From Bradyrhizobium sp. 164 (GTDB lineage Bacteria; Pseudomonadota; Alphaproteobacteria; Rhizobiales; Xanthobacteraceae), in assembly GCF_023073715.1 (NCBI RefSeq), contig NZ_JADPKA010000104.1, forward strand, positions 62,001-126,000: a stretch of 64,000 nt of DNA, in the 5' to 3' direction. A model generated the notes under the pieces. That model saw only the letters and a program-made list of their open reading frames with translations, had not been told where the DNA came from and did not search any database. The first letter of the stretch is position 1; the number at the start of each line of letters is the position of its first letter. Below are positions 44,087 to 54,414 of the stretch, piece by piece. The position numbers were made by a program, and so were the translations under genes.

Positions 44087-44340
44087 CAGTCGAGATCAGC
44101 GGGCCTAGAGACGCCGCCGGTCATCCGAGGCGGTTCGAAATCGAAGTCCGCGTTCGCCTGTGCCAGAGCTTCGGCAAGGTTCATGTGCCCGCCGCTCAAG
44201 CGCAAATAGTCCTCGATGGTCAGCAGGACATGGGCCGGGCGGCCGCGATCGGTAATGAAGACAGGTCCGTGCGAGGCCGCTTTCTTGGCGCGGCTCGTAT
44301 CCTGATTGAATTCCCGGCTGGTCAGGGTGGTCACGACCAT
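44086..44340 (-). CDS. vapB: Phd/YefM-type antitoxin VapB
   Basis: From the ATG at 44340 the product has 84 residues: VVTTLTSREFNQDTSRAKKAASHGPVFITDRGRPAHVLLTIEDYLRL is the Phd/YefM DNA-binding module, followed by an acidic tail (DFDFEPPRM) that would wrap the toxin. A GTG at 44373 would give 95 residues. A 6-bp inverted repeat at 44381-44400 just upstream is a likely autoregulatory operator. Confidence 0.88.
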   Translation of the reverse strand: MVVTTLTSREFNQDTSRAKKAASHGPVFITDRGRPAHVLLTIEDYLRLSGGHMNLAEALAQANADFDFEPPRMTGGVSRPADLD

Positions 44341-44380
44341 CTGTGCGTCCAAGCCATTCGATGCTCTGCTCACGAGATCT

Positions 44381-44400
44381 ATGTAGAGATGTTGCTACAT
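44381..44400. promoter_or_regulatory. Candidate VapB operator
   Basis: ATGTAG (44381-44386) and CTACAT (44395-44400) form an inverted repeat with an eight-base spacer directly before the antitoxin gene, the usual place for toxin-antitoxin self-repression. Confidence 0.5.
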
Positions 44401-44555
44401 TCAAGTCAATAAGCGCGTTGGTTCACGGAGCCGCACTAGCTGCTCCTTAATCGAGCTGCTTGCCCGTACATCTGTCCGTTCTCCTGCTGATTTCCCCACT
44501 GCATCGTGGTTGAAAAAGTTCCTCGTTCATTTCCTCTCGCTTCTCTTTCATCTTG

Positions 44556-44592
44556 CTTTCGTTTTGCGGTGTGATCTAATCAAAAACGAAAG
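44556..44592. promoter_or_regulatory. Candidate GlpR operator before glpD
   Basis: CTTTCGTTTT (44556-44565) and AAAACGAAAG (44583-44592) form a perfect 10-bp inverted repeat separated by 17 bases, ending 32 bases before the glpD ATG. Half-sites of this TTTCG/CGAAA type are used by DeoR-family repressors, and GlpR is encoded 1 kb away. Confidence 0.7.
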
Positions 44593-44624
44593 TTGCCGCT
44601 CGATGAACGGGCGGTCGCCGGGGG

Positions 44625-46175
44625 ATGCGTCTGTTGGAGCGTATTTTCGACCTCGCCATCATCGGAGGCGGTGTGAATGGCTGTGGCATCGCGCGCGACG
44701 CGGTGGGCCGCGGCAACACGGTTTTCCTGTGCGAAATGAACGATTTGGCGAGCGGGACGTCGTCTTGGTCGACCAAGCTGGTGCATGGCGGGCTGCGCTA
44801 TCTCGAATATTACGAATTTCGCTTGGTCCGAGAGGCCTTGATCGAACGCGAGATCCTCTGGGGCATCGCGCCCCACATCATCCGCCCGCTGAGATTCGTC
44901 CTGCCGCATCACGCCGGCCTGCGCCCGGCCTGGCTGCTGCGGCTCGGCCTTTTCCTTTATGACCACATCGGCGGCCGTCACTTGCTGCCCGCGACCCGCT
45001 CGGTGGATCTCCGGCGTGACGAGGTCGGTCGCCCGCTGATCCCGAACCGCTACAGCCGCGCGTTCGAATATTCCGACTGCTTCGTCGACGACGCCCGCCT
45101 CGTCGTGCTCAATGCGCGCGATGCCGCCGACAAGGGTGCCGAGATCCGCACCCGCACCCGCGCCACCGAGATTCGTCAGTCCGACGGCGTCTGGACCGTC
45201 GGCATGATCAACACGCTGACCGGCGAGCGCTCGTCGATCCAGGCGCGCGCGCTGGTCAATGCCGGCGGTCCCTGGGTCGAGGACGTGCTCGGCCGCGGCG
45301 CCGGCCTCAATGCGAAGGCCAAGGTGCGTCTGGTGCAGGGCTCGCACATCGTGGTGAAGAAGCTCTACGACCACGACCGCGCCTACATGTTCCAGAACGC
45401 CGACGGCCGCATCATCTTCGTGATTCCGTACCAGGACGATTTCACGCTGATCGGCACCACCGACCGCGACTATGATGGCGATCCCGCTAAGGTGAAGGCG
45501 ACAGCCGAGGAGATTCAATATCTCTGCACGGCGGCGAGCGAATACCTGGCTAAGCCGGTGACGTCCGACGACGTGGTCTGGACCTATTCCGGCGTACGCC
45601 CGCTCTATGACGACGGCGCCAGCGAGGCCAAGGCCGCGACCCGCGACTACGTGTTCGAGCTCGATACGCCCGGCGGCGTGCCGCTGCTGTCGATCTATGG
45701 TGGCAAGATCACGACCTACCGCCGACTCGCCGAAGAGGCGCTGGAACGGCTGGCGCCCTATCTTCGCAGCGCGAAAGCGCGCGAGGGCTGGACCGGCAAA
45801 TGGCCGCTGCCCGGCGGCGACATGAACGTATCCGACATCGACGGCCTGATCGCGGAGCTCCAGCGCGGCTATCCCTTCCTCAGCCATGAGCATGCCCGGC
45901 GCCTCGCCCGCGCCTATGGCACCCGTGCCATCAAGCTGCTCGGCGATGCGAAATCGACCGCCGATCTCGGCCGGTCCTTTGGTGCGACGCTGACCGAGCG
46001 CGAGGTCCGCTATCTCATGGCGAATGAATGGGCGGTCACCGCCGAGGACGTCGTCTGGCGCCGGTCCAAGCTCGGCCTGCGACTATCTGCCGACGAGATC
46101 GCCGCGCTTGACGACTGGATCAGGGCCCACGCCGTGCCGCAAACTCCCCTGCTGGAAGCAGGAGGACGCTCATGA
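44625..46175 (+). CDS. glpD: Glycerol-3-phosphate dehydrogenase, FAD-dependent
   Basis: GlpD oxidises sn-glycerol-3-phosphate to dihydroxyacetone phosphate at the membrane, passing electrons to quinone. The 516-residue protein has the FAD motif DLAIIGGGVNGCGIARDA (about residues 9-26), GTSSWSTKLVHGGLRYLEYYEF, GTTDRDYDGDP and SIYGGKITTYRRLAEEAL. It is first in the operon, and its end overlaps glpS by four bases (ATGA). Control by GlpR at the upstream repeat is inferred. Confidence 0.95.
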   Translation: MRLLERIFDLAIIGGGVNGCGIARDAVGRGNTVFLCEMNDLASGTSSWSTKLVHGGLRYLEYYEFRLVREALIEREILWGIAPHIIRPLRFVLPHHAGLRPAWLLRLGLFLYDHIGGRHLLPATRSVDLRRDEVGRPLIPNRYSRAFEYSDCFVDDARLVVLNARDAADKGAEIRTRTRATEIRQSDGVWTVGMINTLTGERSSIQARALVNAGGPWVEDVLGRGAGLNAKAKVRLVQGSHIVVKKLYDHDRAYMFQNADGRIIFVIPYQDDFTLIGTTDRDYDGDPAKVKATAEEIQYLCTAASEYLAKPVTSDDVVWTYSGVRPLYDDGASEAKAATRDYVFELDTPGGVPLLSIYGGKITTYRRLAEEALERLAPYLRSAKAREGWTGKWPLPGGDMNVSDIDGLIAELQRGYPFLSHEHARRLARAYGTRAIKLLGDAKSTADLGRSFGATLTEREVRYLMANEWAVTAEDVVWRRSKLGLRLSADEIAALDDWIRAHAVPQTPLLEAGGRS

Positions 46176-47311
46176 CAGTGACGCTCGACCACGTGACCCG
46201 GACTGTCGAGGGCGTCCCGCACATCCGCGATGTCTCGCTGACGTTCGAGAGCGGTACCCTCAACGTACTGCTCGGCCCGACGCTGTCGGGCAAGACCTCG
46301 ATCATGCGGCTGCTCGCCGGCCTCGACAAGCCGACCACGGGCAGGGTGCTGGTGGGCGGCAAGGACGTCACCGGCGCCGACGTGCGCCAACGCTCGGTCG
46401 CGATGGTCTATCAGCAATTCATCAATTACCCCTCGCTCACGGTTTATGAGAACATCGCCTCGCCCCTGCGCGTGCAAGGCAAGCCGCGCGACGAGATCAA
46501 GGCGCGTGTCGCGGAGGCTGCAAAGCTGCTCCGCCTCGAGCCGTTCCTGAAGCGAACTCCGCTCCAACTCTCGGGCGGCCAGCAGCAGCGTACCGCGATT
46601 GCGCGCGCGCTGGTCAAGGGCGCCGATCTCGTGCTGCTCGACGAGCCGCTCGCCAATCTCGACTACAAACTCCGCGAGGAGCTGCGCGCCGAGCTGCCGC
46701 GCATCTTCGAGGCCTCCGGCGCGATCTTCATCTACGCCACCACCGAGCCGACGGAGGCGCTGCTGCTAGGTGGCAACACCGTGTGCATGTGGGAGGGCCA
46801 GGCGCTTCAGATGGGCGAGACATCCAACGTCTACCGCCGCCCGCGGACGCTGCGCGTCGCGCAGGTGTTTTCGGATCCGCCGCTCAATCTCGTCGGTATC
46901 GAGAAGCGAAATGGCTCCGTGCAATATGCCGGCGGCACGGCCTCGCCGGCCTCGGGGCTCTATGCTGGCCTTGCCGACGGCGCCTATCGCGTCGGCTTCC
47001 GCGCGCATCAGCTCGGGCTTGCCAATGGCGAGGCCGACCGCCACGCCTTCCACGCCACGGTGACGGTGACCGAGATCACCGGTTCGGAGAGTTTCGTGCA
47101 TCTGACCCGCGAGGGTTCGAACTGGGTGGCGGTCCTGCACGGCGTGCACGAGTTCGAGCCGGGCCAGACCCTGGATGCCGTGCTCGATCCCAATGATGTC
47201 TTCGTGTTCGATGCGGCCGACCGTCTGGTCGCCGCACCTGGCATAGCGTTTTCAAGCGAATTGCGTGGCGGTTCGCGTGAAGAAAACGCGTCAAACAGAA
47301 AAAGCTCCTGA
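46172..47311 (+). CDS. glpS: Glycerol ABC importer ATPase GlpS (H-loop His missing)
   Basis: GlpS is one of two different ATPases of the GlpSTPQV glycerol importer. In the 379-residue protein I see Walker A GPTLSGKT (35-42), a Q-loop at 81-82, an intact LSGGQ signature (133-137), Walker B LVLLDE (153-158) and a C-terminal regulatory domain. The switch His, normally in VTHDQ, is absent: the sequence is ATTEPTEA, with Thr191 in its place. Partner GlpT has the opposite defect. It overlaps glpD by four bases and precedes glpT by 12. Confidence 0.92.
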   Translation: MTVTLDHVTRTVEGVPHIRDVSLTFESGTLNVLLGPTLSGKTSIMRLLAGLDKPTTGRVLVGGKDVTGADVRQRSVAMVYQQFINYPSLTVYENIASPLRVQGKPRDEIKARVAEAAKLLRLEPFLKRTPLQLSGGQQQRTAIARALVKGADLVLLDEPLANLDYKLREELRAELPRIFEASGAIFIYATTEPTEALLLGGNTVCMWEGQALQMGETSNVYRRPRTLRVAQVFSDPPLNLVGIEKRNGSVQYAGGTASPASGLYAGLADGAYRVGFRAHQLGLANGEADRHAFHATVTVTEITGSESFVHLTREGSNWVAVLHGVHEFEPGQTLDAVLDPNDVFVFDAADRLVAAPGIAFSSELRGGSREENASNRKSS

Positions 47312-47323
47312 GGGAGATGCGCC

Positions 47324-48408
47324 ATGGCCCGCATTGACCTCGTCGATCTCGCGCACTCCTATGGCGGCAATAATGCGCCGCCGGAAAGCTTTGCGCTGAA
47401 GCCTGTGACCATGACCTGGCGGCAGGGCGGCGCCTATGCGCTGCTCGGCCCGTCCGGCTGCGGCAAGACCACGCTGCTCAACGTCATCTCCGGCATCATC
47501 ACGCCCTCGCGCGGAAAGATCATGTTCGACGGGGTGGACATCACACCATTGTCAACCCAGAAGCGCAACATCGCCCAGGTGTTCCAGTTTCCGGTGATCT
47601 ACGACACCATGACGGTGGGGCAGAACCTGGCGTTTCCGCTGAAGAACCGCGGCGTGCCGAAGGCCGAGATCGACAGGCGCGTCGCCGAGATCGGCCGCCT
47701 GCTCGATCTCGAACCCTATCTGAACCGCAAGGCGACGCGGCTCACGGCCGACGCCAAGCAGAAGATCTCGCTCGGCCGCGGCCTGGTTCGCTCGGACGTC
47801 GCCGCAGTGCTGTTCGACGAGCCGCTGACCGTGATCGATCCCGAGCTGAAATGGCAGCTCCGCTCCAAGCTGAAGGCGCTGCATCGCGAGCTCGACCTCA
47901 CGATGATCTACGTCACCCATGACCAGACCGAGGCGCTGACCTTCGCCGACACTGTAGTCGTCATGCATGACGGCCGCGTGGTGCAGAGCGGCACGCCGGC
48001 CGAACTGTTCGACAAGCCTGCCCATACGTTCGTCGGCTACTTCATCGGCTCGCCTGGCATGAACATCCTGCCGGCGGAGGTGAGGGGACGCGAGGCGCGG
48101 ATCGGTGGGCACGTCATCGCGCTCAACCGCAGCTACGACAATTTGCCTTCGGGCGCCAAGATCGAGATCGGCGTCCGCCCCGAATTCGTCGAGGTCGTCG
48201 CGCCCGCGCCCGGTCTGCTCACCGCAAAGATCGAGCGCATCGACGATCTCGGCCGCATCCGTTTCGCGCGGGCGCGGCTCGGCGACGCAAAGCTCGCCGC
48301 GCGCGCCCCCGGCGGATTCACCAGCCCGGACGGCAATGCGGGGCTGAAATTCGATCCGTCCCATGTCCACGTCTATGCCGACAGCCTTCTGGTGGAGGGA
48401 GCCGCCTG

Positions 48409-48409
<1 letters not shown>
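47324..48409 (+). CDS. glpT: Glycerol ABC importer ATPase GlpT (signature motif degenerate)
   Basis: This is the second ATPase of the glycerol importer, 361 residues. Walker A GPSGCGKT (42-49), Walker B AVLFDE (161-166) and the switch His199 in VTHDQTEA are intact. The ABC signature is not: where LSGGQ is expected the protein has LTADA (140-144). A C-terminal TOBE-like domain follows (IGVRPEFVEV). It must not be confused with the unrelated E. coli permease of the same name. The stop overlaps the glpP start by one base. Confidence 0.92.
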
Positions 48410-49382
<973 letters not shown>

Positions 49383-49383
<1 letters not shown>

Positions 49384-50189
49384 TGCATTCGATCCCCGGC
49401 CGCCGCCTCATCATGGGGCTGTTCCTGATCTTTCTGCTGCTGCCGATCTACTGGCTCGTCAACATGAGCTTCAAGACCAACAGCGAGATCGTCTCGACAA
49501 TGACGCTGTGGCCGCATACCCCGACGCTCCAGCACTACAAGCGCATCTTCACCGACGAGAGCTGGTACTCCGGCTACATCAACTCGCTGGAATACGTCGT
49601 CCTCAACACCGTCATCTCGATCGCGGTGGCGCTGCCGGCGGCCTACGCCTTCTCGCGCTACCGCTTCCTCGGCGACAAGCACCTGTTCTTCTGGCTGTTG
49701 TCGAACCGCATGGCGCCGGCCGCGGTTTATGCGCTGCCGTTCTTCAACCTCTATTCGGCGATCGGCCTGTTCGATACGCCCTGGGCGGTCGCGCTCGCGC
49801 ACTGCATCTTCAACGTTCCGCTGGCGGTGTGGATCCTGGAAGGCTTCGTCTCCGGCGTGCCGCGCGAGATCGACGAGACCGCCTTCCTCGACGGCTATTC
49901 CTTCCCACGCTTCTTCATCAAGATCCTGGTGCCGCTGATTGCGAGCGGCATCGGCGTCGCCGCCTTCTTCTGCTTCATGTTCTCATGGGTCGAGCTCTTG
50001 CTCGCGCGCACGCTGACCTCGGTGCAGACCAAGCCCATCGCCGCGATCATGACGCGCACGGTGTCGGCCGCCGGCATGGACTGGGGCCTGCTGGCCGCCG
50101 CCGGCGTGCTCACCATCATTCCGGGCGCGCTCGTGATCTGGTTCGTCCGCAACTATATCGCGCGCGGTTTCGCGCTTGGCCGGGTCTAG
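49383..50189 (+). CDS. glpQ: Glycerol ABC importer permease GlpQ
   Basis: The 268-residue protein is the second permease, of the MalG type: six membrane segments, YAFSRYRFLGDKHLFFW, and the EAA loop GVPREIDETAFLDGYSFPRFFIKILVP (about residues 158-184). It pairs with GlpP to form the channel. It is unrelated to glycerophosphodiesterase GlpQ. Its start overlaps glpP by one base; the DUF2160 gene follows 10 bases later. Confidence 0.92.
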
Positions 50190-50199
50190 GGAGGCTCAT

Positions 50200-50529
50200 A
50201 TGGAATCCATTGCATGGATGGCCTGGACGTTGCCGACCGCGATCTTCTTCGCAGCGCTCGCCTGCACGCTGGCGGTGATGACGTGGCTTGCCGCGGTCTA
50301 TCCCGAGGCCGAGCGCGTCGGCGTGCTCAGCATTCCGACCACGCGCGGCGACCGCCTGTTCATCTCGCTGATCGCGGCCGCCGTCATTCACCTCGTGTGG
50401 ATCGGCCTCGTCGGCACCGATGCGATCGCCACGCTGCCGGTCGGCGAGGAAGGTTTTGAGATTTCGAACCTGTGGCTCGCAAGTGGAATTTCGCTGGTCA
50501 TGGCCGCGCTTATTTTTCGCACGGTCTGA
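50200..50529 (+). CDS. DUF2160 small membrane protein of the glycerol operon
   Basis: The 109-residue protein has three predicted membrane segments (about 7-30, 52-74, 90-107) and the DUF2160 pattern TWLAAVYPEAERVGVLSIPTTRGDRLF. The family is found embedded in GlpSTPQV operons; its role is not established, and an accessory subunit of the transporter is the obvious guess. A GGGAGG site precedes the ATG. Confidence 0.87.
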   Translation: MESIAWMAWTLPTAIFFAALACTLAVMTWLAAVYPEAERVGVLSIPTTRGDRLFISLIAAAVIHLVWIGLVGTDAIATLPVGEEGFEISNLWLASGISLVMAALIFRTV

Positions 50530-50552
50530 AGCTGGCGAAGGGACGGCCAGAT

Positions 50553-50567
50553 CCGGGACCAACCCGG
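50553..50567 (+). other. Intercistronic hairpin before glpV
   Basis: CCGGG (50553-50557) and CCCGG (50563-50567) form a short stem with loop ACCAA in the 76-base gap before the binding-protein gene. It might protect or separate the glpV message; it has no T-run and is not a full terminator. Confidence 0.35.
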
Positions 50568-50605
50568 GCCTGTATAAAAGTTTGTCGCTGCAACGGAGGA
50601 ATAAC

Positions 50606-52402
50606 ATGCGGCAGTTTAGGAGAAGGAAAGGTCCATTGACCAGGAATAGCTTTACGACCATGTCCAGCGTCGCCGCGATTGTTGCGGTGTCGTTCGCCGT
50701 CTCGGCGCCGGTTCGCGCCGCCGATGACGCCGTAATCCAGAAGTGGATCGCGGAATTCCAGCCCTCGACGCTGTCGAAGGAAGACCAGAAGAAGGAGCTG
50801 GAGTGGTTTGCCAAGGCCGCCGAGCCCTTCAAGAACATGGAGATCAACGTCGTCTCCGAGACCATCACGACACACGAATATGAAGCGCAGACGCTGGCCA
50901 AGGCGTTCTCCGAGATCACCGGCATCAAGCTCAAGCACGACCTTATCCAGGAGGGTGACGTCGTCGAGAAGCTCCAGACCCAGATGCAGTCCGGCAAGAA
51001 CGTCTATGACGGCTGGATCAACGATAGCGACCTGATCGGCACGCATTTCCGTTACGGCCAGACCATCGTGCTGTCGGACTACATGGCCGGCGAGGGCAAG
51101 GACGTCACCGATCCCATGCTCGACGTCAATGACTTCATCGGCAAGTCATTCACTACCGGGCCGGACGGCAAGCTCTATCAGCTTCCCGACCAGCAGTTCG
51201 CCAACCTCTATTGGTTCCGCTACGACTGGTTCACCAATCCCGACTACAAGGCCAAGTTCAAGGCGAAGTATGGCTACGAGCTCGGCGTGCCCGTGAACTG
51301 GTCCGCGTATGAGGACATCGCCGAGTTCTTCACCAACGACATCAAGGAGATCAACGGCGTCAAGGTCTACGGCCATATGGACTATGGCAAGAAGGACCCC
51401 TCGCTCGGATGGCGCTTCACCGACGCCTGGCTGTCTATGGCCGGCAACGGTGACAAGGGCATTCCGAACGGCCTGCCGGTCGACGAATGGGGCATCCGCA
51501 TGGAAGGCTGCCGTCCGGTCGGCTCGTCGGTGGAACGTGGTGGCGACACCAACGGTCCAGCCGCGGTCTACTCGATCACCAAGTATCTCGAGTGGCTGAA
51601 GAAGTACGCGCCGCCGCAGGCGCAGGGCATGACGTTCTCCGAAGCTGGCCCGGTGCCGGCGCAGGGCAATATCGCCCAGCAGATCTTCTGGTATACCGCC
51701 TTCACCGCCGACATGGTGAAGCCGGGTCTGCCGGTCGTGAATGCGGACGGTACGCCGAAGTGGCGCATGGCTCCCTCTCCGCACGGCTCCTACTGGAAGG
51801 AAGGCATGAAGCTCGGTTACCAGGACGCCGGCTCCGCGACGCTGCTGAAGTCGACTCCGCCGGACCGCCGCAAGGCAGCCTGGCTCTATCTCCAGTTCAT
51901 CGTCTCCAAGTCGGTGAGCCTGAAGAAGAGCCATGTCGGTCTCACCTTCATCCGTGAGTCCGACATCTGGGACAAGTCCTTTACGGAACGTGCGCCGAAG
52001 CTCGGCGGCCTGATCGAGTTCTACCGCTCGCCCGCCCGCGTGCAGTGGACCCCGACCGGCAACAACGTGCCCGACTATCCGAAGCTCGCGCAGCTCTGGT
52101 GGCAGAACATCGGCGATGCGTCGTCCGGTGCGAAGACGCCGCAGCAGGCGATGGATGCCCTTGCGGCCGCCCAGGACTCCGTGATGGAGCGCCTCGAAAA
52201 GTCCGGCGTGCAGGGCGCCTGCGGTCCCAAGCTGCACAAGAAGGAATCGGCCGAATACTGGTTCGCCAAGGCCCAGAAGGACGGCACGATCGCTCCGCAG
52301 CGCAAGCTCGCCAACGAGAAGCCGAAGGGCGAGACGGTCGACTACGACACCCTGATTAAGTCGTGGCCGGCCACTCCGCCCAAGCGCGCGGAAGCGAAGT
52401 AA
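50606..52402 (+). CDS. glpV: Glycerol-binding periplasmic protein GlpV
   Basis: The 598-residue substrate-binding protein has a long signal peptide (to about residue 38, SAPVRAADD) and the large two-lobe fold of the glycerol/sugar group: NVVSETITTHEYEAQTLAKAFSEITGIKL, QFANLYWFRYDWFTNPDYKAKF, and repeated Trp/Tyr positions expected in the ligand pocket. It delivers glycerol to GlpPQ. The frame opens far upstream, but the ATG at 50606 has GGAGGA and starts the signal peptide. A terminator follows. Confidence 0.93.
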   Translation: MRQFRRRKGPLTRNSFTTMSSVAAIVAVSFAVSAPVRAADDAVIQKWIAEFQPSTLSKEDQKKELEWFAKAAEPFKNMEINVVSETITTHEYEAQTLAKAFSEITGIKLKHDLIQEGDVVEKLQTQMQSGKNVYDGWINDSDLIGTHFRYGQTIVLSDYMAGEGKDVTDPMLDVNDFIGKSFTTGPDGKLYQLPDQQFANLYWFRYDWFTNPDYKAKFKAKYGYELGVPVNWSAYEDIAEFFTNDIKEINGVKVYGHMDYGKKDPSLGWRFTDAWLSMAGNGDKGIPNGLPVDEWGIRMEGCRPVGSSVERGGDTNGPAAVYSITKYLEWLKKYAPPQAQGMTFSEAGPVPAQGNIAQQIFWYTAFTADMVKPGLPVVNADGTPKWRMAPSPHGSYWKEGMKLGYQDAGSATLLKSTPPDRRKAAWLYLQFIVSKSVSLKKSHVGLTFIRESDIWDKSFTERAPKLGGLIEFYRSPARVQWTPTGNNVPDYPKLAQLWWQNIGDASSGAKTPQQAMDALAAAQDSVMERLEKSGVQGACGPKLHKKESAEYWFAKAQKDGTIAPQRKLANEKPKGETVDYDTLIKSWPATPPKRAEAK

Positions 52403-52421
52403 GCAGCGTCTCATAACAACG

Positions 52422-52450
52422 AAGGCCGGGAGCAATCCCGGCCTTTTTCT
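52422..52450 (+). terminator. Rho-independent terminator of the glp operon
   Basis: Stem AAGGCCGGGA (52422-52431), loop GCAA, arm TCCCGGCCTT (52436-52445) and a T-rich tract. It begins 20 bases after the glpV stop. Confidence 0.9.
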
Positions 52451-52482
52451 TTTTGGTGAGTTGGGCTCACTGCCTCCGCACC

Positions 52483-52604
52483 GTCACTGCGAGCCACCGG
52501 GTCCGCGCGAAGCGCGGCCCGATGACAGGCTCCGCGAAGCAAGCCGGAGTCTTTCCGCGGAGGCAGTCTGGATTGCTTCGTCGCTTCGCTCCTCGCAATG
52601 ATGG
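52483..52604. repeat. REP-like element (family A, extended copy)
   Basis: GTCACTGCGAG at the left is mirrored by CTCGCAATGATGG at the right. Inner arms GCGAAGCAAGCCGGAGTCT and GTCTGGATTGCTTCG flank TTTCCGCGGAGGCA. It has a GC-rich insertion near the left arm. Confidence 0.7.
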
Positions 52605-52626
52605 AGAATGGGGCTACGGCGCAGCC

Positions 52627-53727
52627 TTACTCCGCCAGCTCAGCCGCGAGCGTCGGATAGTCCGTGTATCCTTTCGCGCCGCCGCCGTAGAACGTGGTCT
52701 TGTCCCAGTCGTTCAGGGCCGCGCCCTGCTTCAGCCGTTCGACCAGGTCGGGGTTGGAGATGAACGGCTTGCCGAAGGCGATGAGATCGGCCGCATTCGC
52801 GTCCAGCACCTTGTTCGCGAGATCGAAGCCGTAGCCGTTATTGGCGATATAGGCGCCCGAAAAGCGCTTGCGCAAGGACGCATAGTCGAACGGTGCGAAG
52901 TCCCGCGGTCCGCCGGTGGCGCCTTCGACGACGTGGAGATAGACCAGCTTGAGCGCGCTGAGACCGTCGACGATGTGATCGAACAGAGCTTGCGGATTGC
53001 TGTCGGAGATGTCGTTGGCAGGCGTCACCGGTGAGATGCGAATGCCGGTGCGATCGCTGCCGGCTTCAGCCGCGACGGCTCTGGAGACCTCAAGCATCAA
53101 CCGCGCACGTTTCTCGATGGAGCCACCATAGGGGTCGGTTCGCTTGTTGGCGCCGTCCTTGGCGAACTGATCGAGCAGATAGCCGTTGGCGCCGTGGATC
53201 TCGACGCCGTCGAAGCCGGCTTCGAGCGCATTCTTCGCGGCGCGCTTGAAGTCGTCGATGATCCCAGGAATTTCGGACAGATCGAGCGCGCGCGGCTCGG
53301 AGACGTCGGCGAAGCCGCCGTTGACGAAGGTCTTGCCCTTGGCGCGGATTGCGCTCGGCGCCACGGGGGCTGCGCCATTCGCCTGGAGGTCGACATGCGA
53401 GATGCGGCCGACATGCCAGAGTTGGATGAAGATCTTGCCGCCGCGCTCATGGACGCGGTCGGTGACCTTGCGCCAGCCGGCCACCTGGTCTTTGGAATAG
53501 ATGCCGGGCGTGTCCTGGTAGCCCTGGCCCTGCTGCGAGACCTGGCTCGCTTCGGTGATCAGGAGCCCCGCGGAAGCGCGCTGGCCGTAATAATCGGCCG
53601 CGAGCGGACCAGGTACGAACGTGCCGGGCGCAGCACGGTTGCGCGTCAGCGGCGCCATCACCAGGCGATTGGCCAGCGTGATCGGGCCGAGCTTGTAGGA
53701 GGCAAACAATTTGGTCGGACGGCTCAT
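52627..53727 (-). CDS. Old-Yellow-Enzyme-type NADH:flavin oxidoreductase (NemA-like)
   Basis: The 366-residue FMN enzyme has the family order: LGPITLANRLVMAPLTRNRA, GLLITEASQVSQQGQGY, IFIQLWHVGRISH, AGFDGVEIHGANGYLLDQF and NKRTDPYGGSIEKRARL, with the HGAN and RTDxYGG motifs. It reduces activated alkenes, nitro-esters or quinones using NAD(P)H. The ATG at 53727 starts MSRPTKLFASYKLG, where family similarity begins. No TetR partner is adjacent, unlike nemRA. Confidence 0.93.
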   Translation of the reverse strand: MSRPTKLFASYKLGPITLANRLVMAPLTRNRAAPGTFVPGPLAADYYGQRASAGLLITEASQVSQQGQGYQDTPGIYSKDQVAGWRKVTDRVHERGGKIFIQLWHVGRISHVDLQANGAAPVAPSAIRAKGKTFVNGGFADVSEPRALDLSEIPGIIDDFKRAAKNALEAGFDGVEIHGANGYLLDQFAKDGANKRTDPYGGSIEKRARLMLEVSRAVAAEAGSDRTGIRISPVTPANDISDSNPQALFDHIVDGLSALKLVYLHVVEGATGGPRDFAPFDYASLRKRFSGAYIANNGYGFDLANKVLDANAADLIAFGKPFISNPDLVERLKQGAALNDWDKTTFYGGGAKGYTDYPTLAAELAE

Positions 53728-53910
53728 GGGAATGCTTCCAGGCAATGAGAGGTCACGAACACTTGTGCATCGCGATAACAGGCGCAAGGGAGGAGCCATA
53801 CGGAAAGTGCAGGCGAGCTGCGCGGCGAGCTCTGCGCAGCATGGATCATGTGCAAATTCGGCCGCGGCGGCAGATTCGATCTCCTGCCGCAGCCGCTTGC
53901 ATTGTCGAGG

Positions 53911-54414
53911 TTAGTTCGCGCCGAGGAAATCGCGCTTGCCGATTTCGACGCCGTTGTGGCGCAAAATGCCATGGGCGGTCGTGGCGTGGAAATAGAAGTT
54001 CGGCAGCGAAAACGAGCTCAGGAATTGCTGGCCCTTCATGGTGATGGATTTGTCCGGACCGGCCGGGAAGGTGACGTCCTTGACGTCGGCCCCTTCGAAC
54101 TGCTCGGGCTTGAACGACTTCACGTAATCGATGGTCTTGGCCAGCCGCTGCTTCAGCTCTGCGAAGCTGGTCTCGGTGTCGGGCGTTGCGGGCACCTCGC
54201 TATGGGTGAGCCGGGCACAGCCCTTGGCGGCGAAATCGCTGACGAGCTGGACCTGCTTCGACAGCGGCAGCATGTCCGGAAACAGGCGTGATCCGAGCAG
54301 GACGCTGGGGTCGATCTTTTTGGCCGCACAATGTGCCTCCGCCTTGGTGAGCAGGCCGGTGAGGCTGTTCAGGATTTGCAAATAGGCGGGGACGACGGCG
54401 TCGTAGAAGGACAT
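53911..54414 (-). CDS. DUF1993 protein
   Basis: The 167-residue soluble protein opens SFYDAVVPAYLQILNSLTGLLTKAEAH and ends LPNFYFHATTAHGILRHNGVEIGKRDFLG, the DUF1993 pattern (four-helix DinB-like fold). A His-rich end (FYFHATTAHGILRH) may bind a metal. Function is unknown. It follows the direction of the OYE gene, about 180 bases before it. Confidence 0.87.
   Translation of the reverse strand: MSFYDAVVPAYLQILNSLTGLLTKAEAHCAAKKIDPSVLLGSRLFPDMLPLSKQVQLVSDFAAKGCARLTHSEVPATPDTETSFAELKQRLAKTIDYVKSFKPEQFEGADVKDVTFPAGPDKSITMKGQQFLSSFSLPNFYFHATTAHGILRHNGVEIGKRDFLGAN

Noticed and set aside
46286..46310. Defective Walker A in GlpS
   Set aside because: GPTLSGKT still satisfies GxxxxGK[ST]; only the switch His is lost.
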